A stretch of 64,000 nt of DNA from Papaver somniferum (lineage: Eukaryota; Streptophyta; Magnoliopsida; Ranunculales; Papaveraceae): contig NC_039359.1 of assembly GCF_003573695.1 (NCBI RefSeq), positions 74,476,783 to 74,540,782 on the forward strand, given 5' to 3'. The notes beneath the pieces were generated by a model that did no database searches, had not been told where the DNA came from, and was given only the letters and a program-made list of their open reading frames with translations. The position numbers were made by a program, and so were the translations under genes. How positions within the stretch are numbered: position 1 is the stretch's first letter; every line of letters begins with the position of its first letter. Positions 11,243 through 21,855 of this stretch are shown here, piece after piece.

Positions 11243-12236
11243 ATGTTTAGAGGAGGATCTTTGTTATGGAAGCTTAAGAATCTAGTCCTACACAAGAAAG
11301 AAGAAAAACCAAGTCTTCCAGATGAGTTAAACCTTGAAATCTTTAAAAGATTACTGGTGAAATCAACATTTACATGCAAGTGTGTTTGTAAGACATGGTT
11401 TTCCACAATTTTTGACCCTCATTTTGTGAACCTACATCTTAATCATACACTAAAAATCAGCAAGGTTTATTCTTAGCGGTTATGACAGGATGATTCAGGA
11501 ATCTCAAATTTATACCATAACTAGGCATTCGTTATTCTCTACCAGTATAGAATTTTGTGATAAAGCTGTTGTAATGGAGCATCACCCCTTTGAATCCGCG
11601 AAGTTAGTTGGTATTTGGGGTTCTTGCAATGGTTTGGTCTGCTTAGTGCATCATAACGATGTTACAGAATTCGTTAGTCTCTGGAATCCAGCCACTAAAG
11701 AGTATAAAAGGATACCTGATTCACCCTACTTAACAGTCAGCCGGCCAGGATATTTCTGTTACGATGGCGATTACAAGTTAGTTTATGCTGTAACCCATCT
11801 GGATAGTTTTTCCGTGTATGTCTACAATTTAAGATGGAATTTATGGAGAACCCATCAGACTAAACCTTATTCTTTTGAGAATTTAGATGGGGTGCTTGTT
11901 AATGGTGCTCTTCATTGGATAGCTCGAACCGCCCGAGTAATTGTTTCTTTTGATATTAGAGACGAGAGCTTCGATGAAATACCACTGTCAGGAGAAATAT
12001 TGCCGGACCTGAAATGGTCTTCACAGAACGGCGAGTATCGAATATCCAGTGAAGGGACTGATTTAGTTTTTTACTGTCCCAAGAATTCAAGTACTAGAAG
12101 AATAAAGCTAGGTAGTTTAGTGATCAGAGGTGTAAATAATTACGTCGAGAGCCTAGTTTCACTCGACACCGGTACTTATGTGGGGAAAAAGGAAGTGATT
12201 CTAGGAACACGGAAAAGATGCATATGGAGAAAATAG
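11243..12236 (+). pseudogene. F-box/F-box-associated gene remnant 2 (frameshifted, internally deleted)
   Basis: The first frame (11243-11476) carries the F-box end LPDELNLEIFKRLL and TFTCKCVCKTWFS, and stops after KISKVYS. The second frame (11490-12236) restarts in another phase and holds the F-box-associated domain: SCNGLVCLVHHN, FVSLWNPATKEYK, DYKLVYAVTH, LVNGALHWIAR and SFDIRDESFDEIPL. Compared with the intact gene at 17837-19003, about 50 residues are missing between the SGEILPD segment and GTDLVFYCPKN. The last block, ESLVSLDTGTYV, matches the intact gene. Frameshift plus internal deletion make it a pseudogene. Confidence 0.8.
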
Positions 12237-12920
12237 GAGTGTACGATTTTTCATTCTTGTGGTCCTTTGGAAACATTATGATTTCATTCGAGTGTGAGAT
12301 TCTTCTATCATACTTCGTTAAGTTCTCATGGGTATAAATATTGTTTCATAGTTCTTGTGATTGTCAAAGCTTTCGTAGTCTCTATTGTATTTTTCTAATT
12401 CTTTGGAGCCGTCAGATCGATTACATGATGCCGTATGTTGAATAAGTTATGAGTTACGTAAATGTTTGTTTCTTGTCCCGCTTTCTGCAATGATGAGTAG
12501 AGAGTGTGTTAGTTGTGGATTACCCTGCAACAATTTGTCGCCAGGGAACTGACTGCCTGGCACTTCAATTGACTAGTGTGCGGATTTCAGGCAAGTAGAG
12601 GCACCCAGCAGGCAGCTGCTAACTGATCTAGATAATCTTCCATTTACTAGCATTTTCCTCTGTTCAAATTCAGTCTAATTCAAACAACACAGTAACCTCA
12701 TCTCCTGCGTTGGAAACAAAATACTTCTTGTTGTCGAACAAACCCATACATCCCGTTCTAAAAACCATTTCTAGAAAAACAACCAGACATGTCGCCGTTG
12801 CTTTCTTAGTCTTTCCTTCTAAAAGTTTCCAATTGTCAGTGTACCTGCTCGATTCATTTGGATAAAATTTAAAAAAACATTCATCAGTCACATGCCCTAT
12901 ACAAGGCCGAAAGACATGGT
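12237..12920. other. 3' flank of the F-box remnant; no supported gene
   Basis: Downstream non-coding sequence. A 73-residue minus-strand open frame (12670-12891) has no family resemblance I can defend. The stretch ends at the right arm of the inverted repeat. Confidence 0.35.
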
Positions 12921-12977
12921 AAGTTCGTAAACACTCAGCTGCAAGATAATTGGTACAAGCCTTGCTCTGGATAATGG
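12921..12977. repeat. right arm of the inverted repeat (partner 10287-10348)
   Basis: The reverse complement of this stretch matches 10287-10348, including CCATTATCCAGAGCAAGG and GCAGCTGAGTGTTTAC. Confidence 0.7.
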
Positions 12978-13289
12978 ACTTTCAGTTAGTGGTCAGCCAA
13001 TGCAGAGATATCCGCACTGTCTAGCTTCCAGAAAAAAAATATCTTTATCCCAATGTGATTCACATGCGAAAAAAATAGAGTATCAGCACCTTTTTTTGGT
13101 GACGGTATCAGCTAATTGTTTCCCCTCTCTTTTCCATCAGCCGAAGTCTGATATGGCCTCCAGGAGCTGATGGAAGTCCTTGTTTTGCAGTTTCTTCTGA
13201 AGTACTTGGGGCAGCCATCGGATACAATTCCGGATATAAAACCTCTTCCGATATAAAAGAAGGAAAAAACCGGTAAGGCGTTTCTTTCT

Positions 13290-13735
13290 TTTTCGTACTG
13301 AGAAAATCTGGAGAGGTAGAGAAGAGGAACAGAAGTGGAGAACCCTAAGAGTGATTTGGATCAAAACCCTTCGCCATCATCTAATCATGTTGCCCCCCTT
13401 CACTAATCCACTAGACATAGGGTTTGACCACCTATTTAAAAACAATCCACCACCTAGGGTTAAACCAGAGGATCGTATTAGCTAAAGAGGGATCTCCTCC
13501 TAAGAAGTATGTCTGGGTCAATGACATCCTTGTACCGGAAGTCTTTCTCGATGTCTACCGCCGGACACTGCGCACAAAGGGCCCTATCTTCACACCATCG
13601 ACTCGATTCCCAGAAGAATTGAAGAATGATCCCGATGCATTGTTCAAGTTTAAGGTACGCACCCTCGGCAATATTCTATGTGCCGTTTAATATGAGCAGC
13701 CTGCCGACTCATCCTACCTACTAATTGGCATGTAA
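13290..13735 (+). pseudogene. intron-free, deleted copy of the 7629 gene
   Basis: The 5' leader (GTACTGAGAAAATCTGG onward), the ATG at 13387 and the body match the gene at 7629. The 152-bp intron is absent and ATG joins exon 2 exactly at the splice point, which is the signature of a copy made from spliced RNA. The frame is broken early by an 8-base deletion after the EDRI segment. It continues in the next phase as EGSPPKKYVWVNDILVPEVF and FPEELKNDPDALFKFKVRT. Then about 200 bases of the parent are missing and the sequence rejoins the parental 3' flank (GCCGACTCATCC). There is no clear A tail. It cannot encode the full product. Confidence 0.7.
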
Positions 13736-14067
13736 TAGCGTTATGCCCAGGATTGGATTAGCATCATATGTCAGTTGTTGTTTCTTGATTATTACTCGTT
13801 ATTGTTATGCTGCGGTCGCACAGTTGCTTAGTATGTATTGGATCTCTATCTAGGACTGTATCTTGTTGCTTTTTCTTATCAAGGCCTCGTTATTGTTATG
13901 CTACCTTGTTGTTGTTGTGGTTCCAAGCGGTATAGGGCCGTGCTCATTTTCTTTGTTGCAGCAAGATGCCTTCATCATAGAAGCCTTGTCTAGGCATCTC
14001 TGTTGTCTGAAGGATGACAACAGTTCGACTCTGTGTAGTTACACATTATTTTTCTTTTATATTTACA
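13736..14067. other. intergenic, no gene seen
   Basis: T-rich sequence with short open frames only, between the retrocopy and a MITE. Confidence 0.35.
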
Positions 14068-14525
14068 GCATGTTTGGTTCAAGGGATTGGATTCTTAGAA
14101 ATCCGATTCCGGGGGAAGGTGACCAATTCTTTGAACCAAACAATCCAAATCAACTCCATGTAATTGAGAATTTTGATTCCTAGGAATCCAATTCCCTCCT
14201 AGATTTTCATTGCATTGGTCTAGTACAACATGTTTGGTTCTAAGAATCCAATTCCGGGGGAACGTAACCAATTCCTTGAACCAAACAACCCAAATCAACT
14301 CTAGTAATTGAGAATTTTGATTCCTAAGAATCCAATTCCCTCCAAAATAATAGATTTTCATTGCATTGGTCTAGTAGTGCAATGGAATTGGATTCCAGGA
14401 TAAAAACAAAAGTAATTGGATTACCTCAACCAAACGATAATTTTTTGGATTTCAATTCAATTCCCGAATTAGATTACCCCCATAAATGGATTTCAAGGAA
14501 TCTAATTCCTCCAATCAAACGAGCT
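14068..14525. mobile_element. MITE-like element with an internal tandem duplication
   Basis: The element begins TGTTTGGTTCAAGGGATTGG and the reverse complement of its right end reads CGTTTGATTGGAGGAATTAG, an imperfect terminal inverted repeat. Inside, a unit of about 160 bp is repeated head to tail (about 14070-14229 and 14230-14389). Each unit contains its own TGTTTGGTTC...GAACCAAAC inverted pair. There is no coding capacity. This is the type of short, palindromic DNA element common in plant intergenic regions. Confidence 0.6.
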
Positions 14526-14579
14526 TAAATCTTTTTCAAGACTGACAGTGGTAGTTTTACACAACCTATCAGTTTTACT

Positions 14580-14765
14580 GTGCTTTACTTTTTCATATTC
14601 TTTCGGTCTCTCAACAAATCCATCTGCCCACTATTCCCCAAACCCAGAGCTAATTCCATGATTTTTGATGCTCTAATTGTATTCTGAGAACCAAGTGAAA
14701 ATTTATAATAGAACTGAAGATGGTTTTTGATGATTCAACCCCCCTATGGAGAAATCTCAAATTCT
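14580..14765. repeat. dispersed repeat, second copy at 53540-53710
   Basis: Shared blocks in the same order include 'tctctcaacaaat', 'agctaattcc', 'tttttgatgctctaattgt' and 'gattcaacccc' followed by 'ctatggagaaa'. There are no terminal repeats or target duplication, so the class is unknown. Confidence 0.65.
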
Positions 14766-14771
14766 TTCCCT

Positions 14772-14931
14772 TAAATTTGCATGATTTATAAGGGGATACC
14801 AGTTCTACTAAGTGCTGATATCGTTTCATATAGGACAAAAAGATCCCACCGATCCTGACCGTTGGATCGATGAAATAGTATCAGCACTTAGTAGAATTGG
14901 TATTCCCTTCATAAATCGTGTAAATTTGAAA
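14772..14931. repeat. long foldback palindrome
   Basis: The left arm at about 14772-14830 (containing CTACTAAGTGCTGATA) and the right arm at about 14870-14931 are reverse complements over roughly 60 bp, with a few mismatches. The centre of about 40 bp holds a smaller GATCC/GGATC pair. It could be a foldback MITE or a small-RNA hairpin locus. It directly follows the dispersed repeat. Confidence 0.75.
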
Positions 14932-14939
14932 CCTCCCAC

Positions 14940-15744
14940 TCCCTAGTAAAAATGGAAGTAAAGGACCAATACTCCAAACTGGTTTAGAATCCATCTGATT
15001 TCTAAGAATTTCAAAACCCAAAAACGTAATCTCTCAACAGAATTACACTTCCTATTTTTTTTTTTAAAAAAAAAACAGAATTACACAGTATTTCCATCTG
15101 ATTTCAATCACAAAGAAATCTGATTCTGGAAATTTTTTTAGCAAATTGGAATTCTTTCCATCCTTGCATAGATCCAAACATTTTCAGCACCTGGACAATA
15201 AGATAATGCACAAGCCAAGCTAGTTTGTGCAATGATGCACTACACAAAACATTTCCTTGCCCAATTTTGATCTCAACTAGTCCGGCTTCTTAGGGTTCAG
15301 GTGGAGGCAATTTCTGAACAATAATGGTAAGAACAGCAGATGAATTGATAGCTGCAAAGCATGCAAAGCATGCCACTGATGCTACCTTGAAGCATGTGAA
15401 TACCATAGTAAGGAAGAATCAAGATACACTTCTATGTATTCTCAACGATATAAGTACCACAGTCACTGTACATACCTTGATAACCAGAACCCTTAGAAAA
15501 GAACCTTGAACACGCCAACCTCTGCGTATACCCCTTTGCACCCATAAACAACGCAAGCAAAGACCAGGAACAAGAAAATTACCAAGCAAACATAACAGAG
15601 ATAGACAAAAGAGGGTGAAAGCATAACTATAAACTAGAGACTCGATAATTAAAGAACAAACGGACAATTCAGTACGCAAAAGGACAGATACCCATGCGAA
15701 AATGATTAAAAGGAGAACTAGAAATAATTTAATTATGAAACAAC
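14940..15744. other. intergenic; no supported gene
   Basis: Contains a short open frame at 15324-15509 starting MVRTADELIAAKHAKHA with no recognisable domain. Its ATG is followed by GTAAGA, so it could also be a splice donor. There is a T/A homopolymer at 15056-15075. Confidence 0.3.
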
Positions 15745-15950
15745 AACCAAGCCTTTAGCCCCAAACAAGGTGGGTTGGGGAAGGCTAGAAACGCAACCCA
15801 TGTCGAAGTTACCAAAGCAGAAAAATTGAGGTTCTACCTAGACTTGAACTCCAAATCCAGAAAAATTTAGGTTCTACCTAGACTTGAACTAGATTCAGGT
15901 TACTCGATTCAGAGTCCAATATGCTGACCACTAGACAAATATATTAACTT
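15745..15950 (-). mobile_element. tRNA-Gln-derived SINE, minus strand
   Basis: Read on the minus strand, the 5' part follows tRNA-Gln: GTCTAGTGGTCAG (D-arm, box A), GGACTCTGAATC (anticodon arm with CTG), then TTCAAGTCTAGGTAGAACC (T-arm, box B, acceptor). The T-arm/acceptor segment is duplicated, with the second copy at about 15828-15850. Downstream comes CCCACCTTGTTTGGGGCTAAAGGC and a GGTTGTTGTT tail, the TTG-rich 3' end seen in several plant SINE families. I could not assign a target duplication. A plain tRNA gene is excluded by the broken acceptor stem and the attached tail. Confidence 0.7.
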
Positions 15951-17836
15951 GTGAATCTAAATAAATGAACTGAACCCAAACCCCAGGAAAAGACAGTAAC
16001 AGGACAAACCAAAAGACAGATAATTACAAGTGAAAGTAATCAAGAACCTCAATTTAACATTTAAGACATAACAGATAGAGATGATTGTAAAATACTGAAG
16101 GAGGTTGAACTAATAAGATGACCAGGGTTGCGATACTTTCTAGTTGATTACCATCATTTAATAAGTTTATTCTCGTAATGATTGACTGTACTTTCCTATT
16201 ACAGATTGGTTATGGCCACTGCAAAGTACAAACAAGATGTTTTCCTAGCAGTGCTGCATATCATAGAAGAGACTGCGACCTAAACAACCCCTTTGGGAGT
16301 GTGCGTTCCTGACCAGCAAATGACATGGGTCGTGGTTGGCAACTTGCAATCTTATTTTTAGTAAAACCACCAAAAACAAAGATACTTGTAACAATTTCAA
16401 CATATGACAGGAAACAAGGACAGGAACGAGAAAAGCTTCTCACACCACTTATCTCAACAAGGATGCTGTGGAGTTTGTTTCCACTCGTCAGATATGGGAT
16501 AACAATTGCAGTCATCCTGATAGACACTAATCATAAATAAACAACCTAAAAGTCCACACAACTATTACATGATGACAGGCATTGATAGCTCTTATTGATG
16601 ATCTAAGCAAAGTTGTACAACTGTGTAACCTGTCTATCTATTCTGTAATTAGACAGGTGTTGCCATTTTTATAGCATATCCAGTCGATAAGAACAACACA
16701 GCTTCTTTCATTGTTTGGTCTGTGGGGTCTACTCAGTTAAAGACTCAAATATAACCTAATCTCTATGCGAATCCGAATCCAAATTACACTACAAATGGTG
16801 AGCGAACATGAATCAGAAACAATTTTCATAATATATCGCTCAAATTCGTTAAGATATGTACTGAATTATGGCCCTTCTGTATTCACTAGAGGACATGCAT
16901 CCAGAGAGAGTGATATGTTTTTGTCGATATGGTGGAGAGATATTACATCCAGATTCAATATATGCTAATTTCCACATTTTACAAACACAAAACACATCAA
17001 CAAAGTAAGATACTCAAAAGTATAAACTAACAAGGCAAAAATGCTAACCTCAGCAAGACCTTTAAGACCAAATACTGAAAGAGAAACTAGTAGTCTATTC
17101 AAATAACAGAGCTTCAGTAGCTCTGAGTTCAGCAACTAATCGTGAAGCATAAACAACTTCCCCTCTATATTTTACATTTCTGTATTACCTGCAACAACAA
17201 CCAAACAGAATGCGGATATAGGGTTATCATGGAATGTGCTTCACAACCAAATCAATCCCCAACCATAACATCAGGGTTGTAGTTCTATGAAACATTCTGT
17301 GACAGAAGTCTGAGTAAACGTCGACCAAATCTCCTTGTGTAACAATAATGAAGAAAGAAAAAAAAGGTAAGAATTTGGAATTAAAAAGATTCCTCTATCA
17401 TCCGGCAGCTCATAATATCAAAAGCCAGGTGTATAGTTCAAACCTAAGGCAATTCTGTTAAACTTCCTAAAGATCGTTTACTTCTCAGTTTATTTTATCT
17501 TTAATAAGAAATTTTTGATCAATATGGCATGAGCACAAGCATGGACAGATCATTGTTCAATTGTAAACATGACTTCTGATATTTTTAGATAGATTCCTCA
17601 AGATAACATATGATCCTATAAATCTATTCAAAAAACAATGACAGAAAAGTTAACTGAATTTTGTTATATAGAAAGATGCAGAACACCATTTTTACTCTTA
17701 ATACATGGCATACATCAAAAAAGTTCTAAGAAAGGAATAATAGATCATGTGAAATGCAACATAGTAACTCTTTACCTCACTTACACAAAAAAAAGGACTA
17801 ATAACATAATCCTGCTTCTCCGTACAGGCCTCTTCT
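15951..17836. other. long intergenic stretch; nothing recognised
   Basis: No domain-bearing open frame on either strand. Sequence immediately left of 17837 should hold the 3' UTR of the minus-strand F-box gene. Confidence 0.35.
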
Positions 17837-19003
17837 TCATGTTTCAATCATTCCTCTATTGCCCCTTGGCTCCACATAAGTACCAGAGTTTACAGAAACT
17901 AAGCTTTCAAAATAAATCTCTTGTGACACCAAAATCATTGAACTATGAATATTTGCTTTTCTAGCTGTTCCATTCTTTGGGTCATAAAAAACTAGATCAC
18001 TAGGAATCTTAAATAGAATCTCGCCATTCCTGAACCAAACCAACATTAGATAATAGTCATTCATAACTCTTTCGTTGGTAATAACATGACATATATTCCA
18101 AGATTCTCGAACACCATAGTCCTGCATCCTCCATATTTCAAAACGAATGTCATCAACATTAACAATGACACAAAGGCGTCCTTCCAACACCCCAACGCTT
18201 ATAAACTCAGTATTTTTATCACTGGGTTGTTTTGGCAGTTGCATATCTTCAAATCTCTCTTCACTAATATTTAAAGAAACTACAACCAAAGAATTGTCTT
18301 GTGCTTGGCTATGTCCTAACCAGTGAAGAGCTCCATTAACAAGCGCCCCGGATCGACAACAAATGGGAAAAGTATAAGGGACGGATCCAATGCTTTTCCA
18401 TGAATTCGAACCCATAGTATAAACATCTACTGAAGACATTCCATGACTTGGATCGGTCCTGTCGACTTGAAAATCCTCCCTATACTGTAAAAGTTTAACT
18501 ACTTTGTAATCGTCAATCTTACTATCATAACCAAAACCACAAATTGCAACCTCTTTACTATCTGAAGAATCATTTGGTGATACAGGTAATTCCTTGTACT
18601 CTTGTGTTGTTGGGTTCCAAAGAAAAATAACATCCCTAATACAACCTTCAAAAGATAATTCAAAAGATATACAGCAAACCAAACCATCACAAGTACCGAT
18701 TGGTTTCCAAAACCCCATTGGGTAATCCATTTCAACAGCATCGTCTACAAACTCATTCATGGAAGATGATAACGAATCATAATTTGCAGAGTATATAACA
18801 GCAGATTTGGGAACCAGCTTATGATATTTAAGCATGATTTTAGGGTTGTTTATCTGGATAGTAATGTTAAGGCGCCTTTTAACAAAATCGATGCTAGAAA
18901 TTAGGGCTAACCAAGATTTGCATACACACTTACAGACAAATGTTGTTTGCACTGGTACCCTTAATAGGATTTCCAAGTAGATTTCTTCCGGAATGCTTGA
19001 CAT
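17837..19003 (-). CDS. F-box protein with F-box-associated domain
   Basis: The only intact gene in the window: 388 residues, uninterrupted and intronless. Residues about 3-45 form the F-box (IPEEIYLEILLRVPVQTTF, then CKCVCKSWLALIS), which binds SKP1. The rest is an F-box-associated domain with its usual landmarks: GTCDGLVCC, FLWNPTTQEYKELP, FGYDSKIDDYKVV, SWKSIGSVPY, GALVNGALHWLG, SLNISEERFEDM and LEGRLCVIVN. Near the C-terminus DLVFYDPKNGTARK and ESLVSVNSGTYV match the remnant at 11490. By family, it should recruit a substrate to an SCF ubiquitin ligase; the substrate cannot be inferred. Length and domain order are normal for plant FBA proteins. The start was chosen as the first Met before the F-box. 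It belongs to a locally expanded group with two pseudogenes at 9590-12236. Confidence 0.9.
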   Translation of the reverse strand: MSSIPEEIYLEILLRVPVQTTFVCKCVCKSWLALISSIDFVKRRLNITIQINNPKIMLKYHKLVPKSAVIYSANYDSLSSSMNEFVDDAVEMDYPMGFWKPIGTCDGLVCCISFELSFEGCIRDVIFLWNPTTQEYKELPVSPNDSSDSKEVAICGFGYDSKIDDYKVVKLLQYREDFQVDRTDPSHGMSSVDVYTMGSNSWKSIGSVPYTFPICCRSGALVNGALHWLGHSQAQDNSLVVVSLNISEERFEDMQLPKQPSDKNTEFISVGVLEGRLCVIVNVDDIRFEIWRMQDYGVRESWNICHVITNERVMNDYYLMLVWFRNGEILFKIPSDLVFYDPKNGTARKANIHSSMILVSQEIYFESLVSVNSGTYVEPRGNRGMIET

Positions 19004-19404
19004 TGTTATTAATACTCTCCGATTTCTTCTTGAAAAGCGCGTTTACTCGAGTCTTCTATGGTAAATTGGCAAACACCAAGAAGCTTAAGAGTTAAGCGTG
19101 GGTTGAATTAGTGATACAATTTCTGATCAGAATCATCATATTATTCTCACCCATTTTCTCTTTTTCTGGTTCGAACTTTTTATTTTATTTGATATGTAGA
19201 TGGAGGCAGAGTGGGGAAGAGAGTAGGATATTTCATTTTGCTGTTAGCCCTGATTTTTCCGGATTGAAGTTTTACTTTTACTCAATAGCCACAGTTATAG
19301 TTTACATTTTTACTGAGACGAATAACACTAACCTCACTACGTACCTTTTTTGGAAACCGATTTAACGGTTGAAATTAAAAGTTGGTAACCAGTGAGAATT
19401 GGTA
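19004..19404. other. upstream region of the F-box gene
   Basis: The first 100-200 bases should hold the promoter and 5' UTR of the minus-strand F-box gene. No other feature until the hAT target duplication. Confidence 0.35.
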
Positions 19405-19729
19405 TTCTGAATCAAGGTTTGAAAAACGGGTCACGGTTCAGGTCACGACAAGGTTTGAAAAACGGGTCACGGTTCAAGTCACGGATACTAGGCGTGACCG
19501 TTATAATGAGTTTTCACAGGTGTGAACACGTTTTGGGCAAAAAAACGCGTTATATAGGAAAAAAAACGTGTTTTTTGGACGTTTTTTGAAAATAACGGGC
19601 GTTGTAACGGTTAGATAGAAAATAAAAAAAAATTATGATCTGAAATTCCTATGTAACGGTTATAACGTACGTGAAAACGTTTTAACGGCTCTAGAAAACG
19701 TTGTTACTAGGTATTTTTATTTTTTAATA

Positions 19730-19805
19730 CTCCCTACATCCCTAAATAGATGACCTATTAATTTTTAAATGTTATCCAACTAATAGATGACCTATATCAT
19801 TAAGA
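19730..19805. mobile_element. nested Stowaway/Mariner-MITE-like fragment
   Basis: 'actccctacatccctaaata' followed by 'gatgacctat' resembles the CTCCCTCCGTCCC terminus of Stowaway-type MITEs, and 'atagatgacctat' recurs about 45 bases later. No opposite terminus is clear. It lies within the hAT leader. Confidence 0.3.
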
Positions 19806-21356
19806 AATTCTAATACTACCATTTTATTTGATTATTGTTAGTATAAGAAATGTGTATAATTCGATAGTCATGTTTATATTCTTTACATAGGTGTTTTAGA
19901 ATGCTTTTCACTCTACAATTTATGAAAGTTTGATAAAATTCGTGTCGGTAAATTATAGCCACTAAAATTTCGTCCGCAATAATTAGCTAGGTGACTAGGT
20001 CTACTTGTCCCTTTATTAGAGTGGAGAATTTCCATCAAATGAATTAGCTAGGTGACTAGGTCCCTCTACTTGTCTACTTGTCCCTTTTTTGTTTCATTTT
20101 AAGTTTTCACAAAGAAGTGAAGAACTAAACTTTAGTTCTTCACTGAAGTAGAACTAAACTTTAGTTACTAAAGCATAGAAAGTTGGTTAATGAATTGAAG
20201 ATTCAAGTTGGTCCCTCATGGTTGGGGGAGACAACCAATAATATGTCACGTACTCAGTCACTTTTTTCTTTCATTTCCCTTCTTTTAGAAAACAAAATTA
20301 TGATCACACTATTTTTTTCCCTTCTCTTCTTTATCTTCACCCTTTAAAAACACAAGAAGACATATTGTTGTAGTACACAAATTTGTTATAACTCTGCTTC
20401 TTCCGCAGAGCAATTCTTCCTGCTTATGTGTTTTCAAGTTTCCAAGTTTCAACTTCCAACTACCAGTTTAAGAGGTGATTTTAATATATTATTAAAATAA
20501 GTATTTACCACTAAATTTATTTTTTGTTTCTATGTAGTTTATTTACAGCAAATTTGATTTTTTTATTCATCATGCCGGATGATGATGCGGACATCGAATG
20601 TTATCTTTGAACTATAAATTTTAACTATACAGGTACTCTCTTATATCAACATTTAAGTTAGTAGTTGCCTTTTTTATTTTTTTGGGGTATTTTCATCATT
20701 TTCTTCATGTTGTACATATATATGTTGTAATTTAGGATGTTGCCATAACTTTATAATAGAGTTTCAAGGAAATAACAAAAGCTGAAATCAAGATTAGAGA
20801 AAGAAAAAATCAAGACACAATTAAATCTAGCCAATAAAATCTATGCAAAAAAGAAGAAAATTAAATTGATATTCAACTTTGATTTATATTTTTTTATTTT
20901 TGGTTTAATATTTGCGTCCTCCTTAATTATATACAAAAAAAGAAGAAGAAAGGAAAGTCTTTTTTTTATTACACCTATAACATTATATAAGTTTTATATT
21001 TTTGATCATCCAACTGTGAATCACATAAATCAATAATGAAGTTTAATTAATTAAGTCCAACCATTGGCAAGTATAAAGAACATGATTAATGAAGCAAAAA
21101 TATGCATGAGCTTTAAGTTAATGCTTTAACTTTCATAATGATGAAATTAATTAACTAGCATGATGAAATAATTATCATGGTGTTAGTGTTGATGCTAGTT
21201 AAATATAACTTCATACATGCATGTTAAAAGTTGTGAAATCCAATTAGACGGATTTTAATTTCAATGTTAGTTAAAAAATATTAAACAGTAACTAATATAG
21301 GTAAATTTGGTTAAATTTTATTTACTTTATATGAGTGTAACCATTTTAAGGAAGTC

Positions 21357-21755
21357 TGCTCAATAACTAATTTGTACTCAAAAGAGTCAAAAGTTAAAAG
21401 AATAATAATAAAAAAAATTGTCTTCATGATTAAAAGATCTAGCTAGTCTATGTTCCTTTATGCATGCAACCAAATTTCTTATTGTTTCAAGAATATATTA
21501 ATTTCCTAGCTACAAAATAGACATCTTTAACCCAGCAAATTAATAGTTTAATGAATTGTCTTCATGCTCAATAAGTAATTCGTATTCATCCTCAAAAGGG
21601 GTCAAAAGTTAAAAGTATAAAAAGAAAAAGAAAAAGCTGACTGTCTTCATGATCAAAAGGTCTGGCTAGCCTATGTTCCTACACATAGGCAACCAAATTT
21701 CCTATTGTCTTAAGAATATAATGATTACCTAGCTGCAAAATAGACATCTACAATT
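21357..21755. repeat. diverged tandem duplication inside the hAT leader
   Basis: About 21357-21535 and 21567-21755 share blocks in order: CTCAATAA, GTCAAAAGTTAAAAG, TGTCTTCATGAT, CTATGTTCCT, CAACCAAATTTC, and CTAGCT followed by CAAAATAGACATCT. The unit is about 200 bp. The copies differ by many changes and precede the transposase start. Confidence 0.7.
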
Positions 21756-21855
21756 TTCTATTTGTGGACAAAATAAAATATAGGCCAAGAATAGTACTTG
21801 CGAAATTTAATATATGTCACTGATTTCCAAGTAACATTTTCTCGTTACAGATACG

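Noticed and set aside
12670..12891. 73-codon minus-strand frame considered as an F-box-associated end
   Set aside because: No diagnostic block matches. It lies in the 3' flank of the F-box remnant on the opposite strand.
15873..15945. Functional tRNA-Gln gene on the minus strand
   Set aside because: The acceptor stem and 5' end do not match, and a SINE tail follows, so it is a SINE head.
17638..17964. 108-codon plus-strand frame
   Set aside because: It overlaps the 3' end of the intact minus-strand F-box gene and has no family resemblance.
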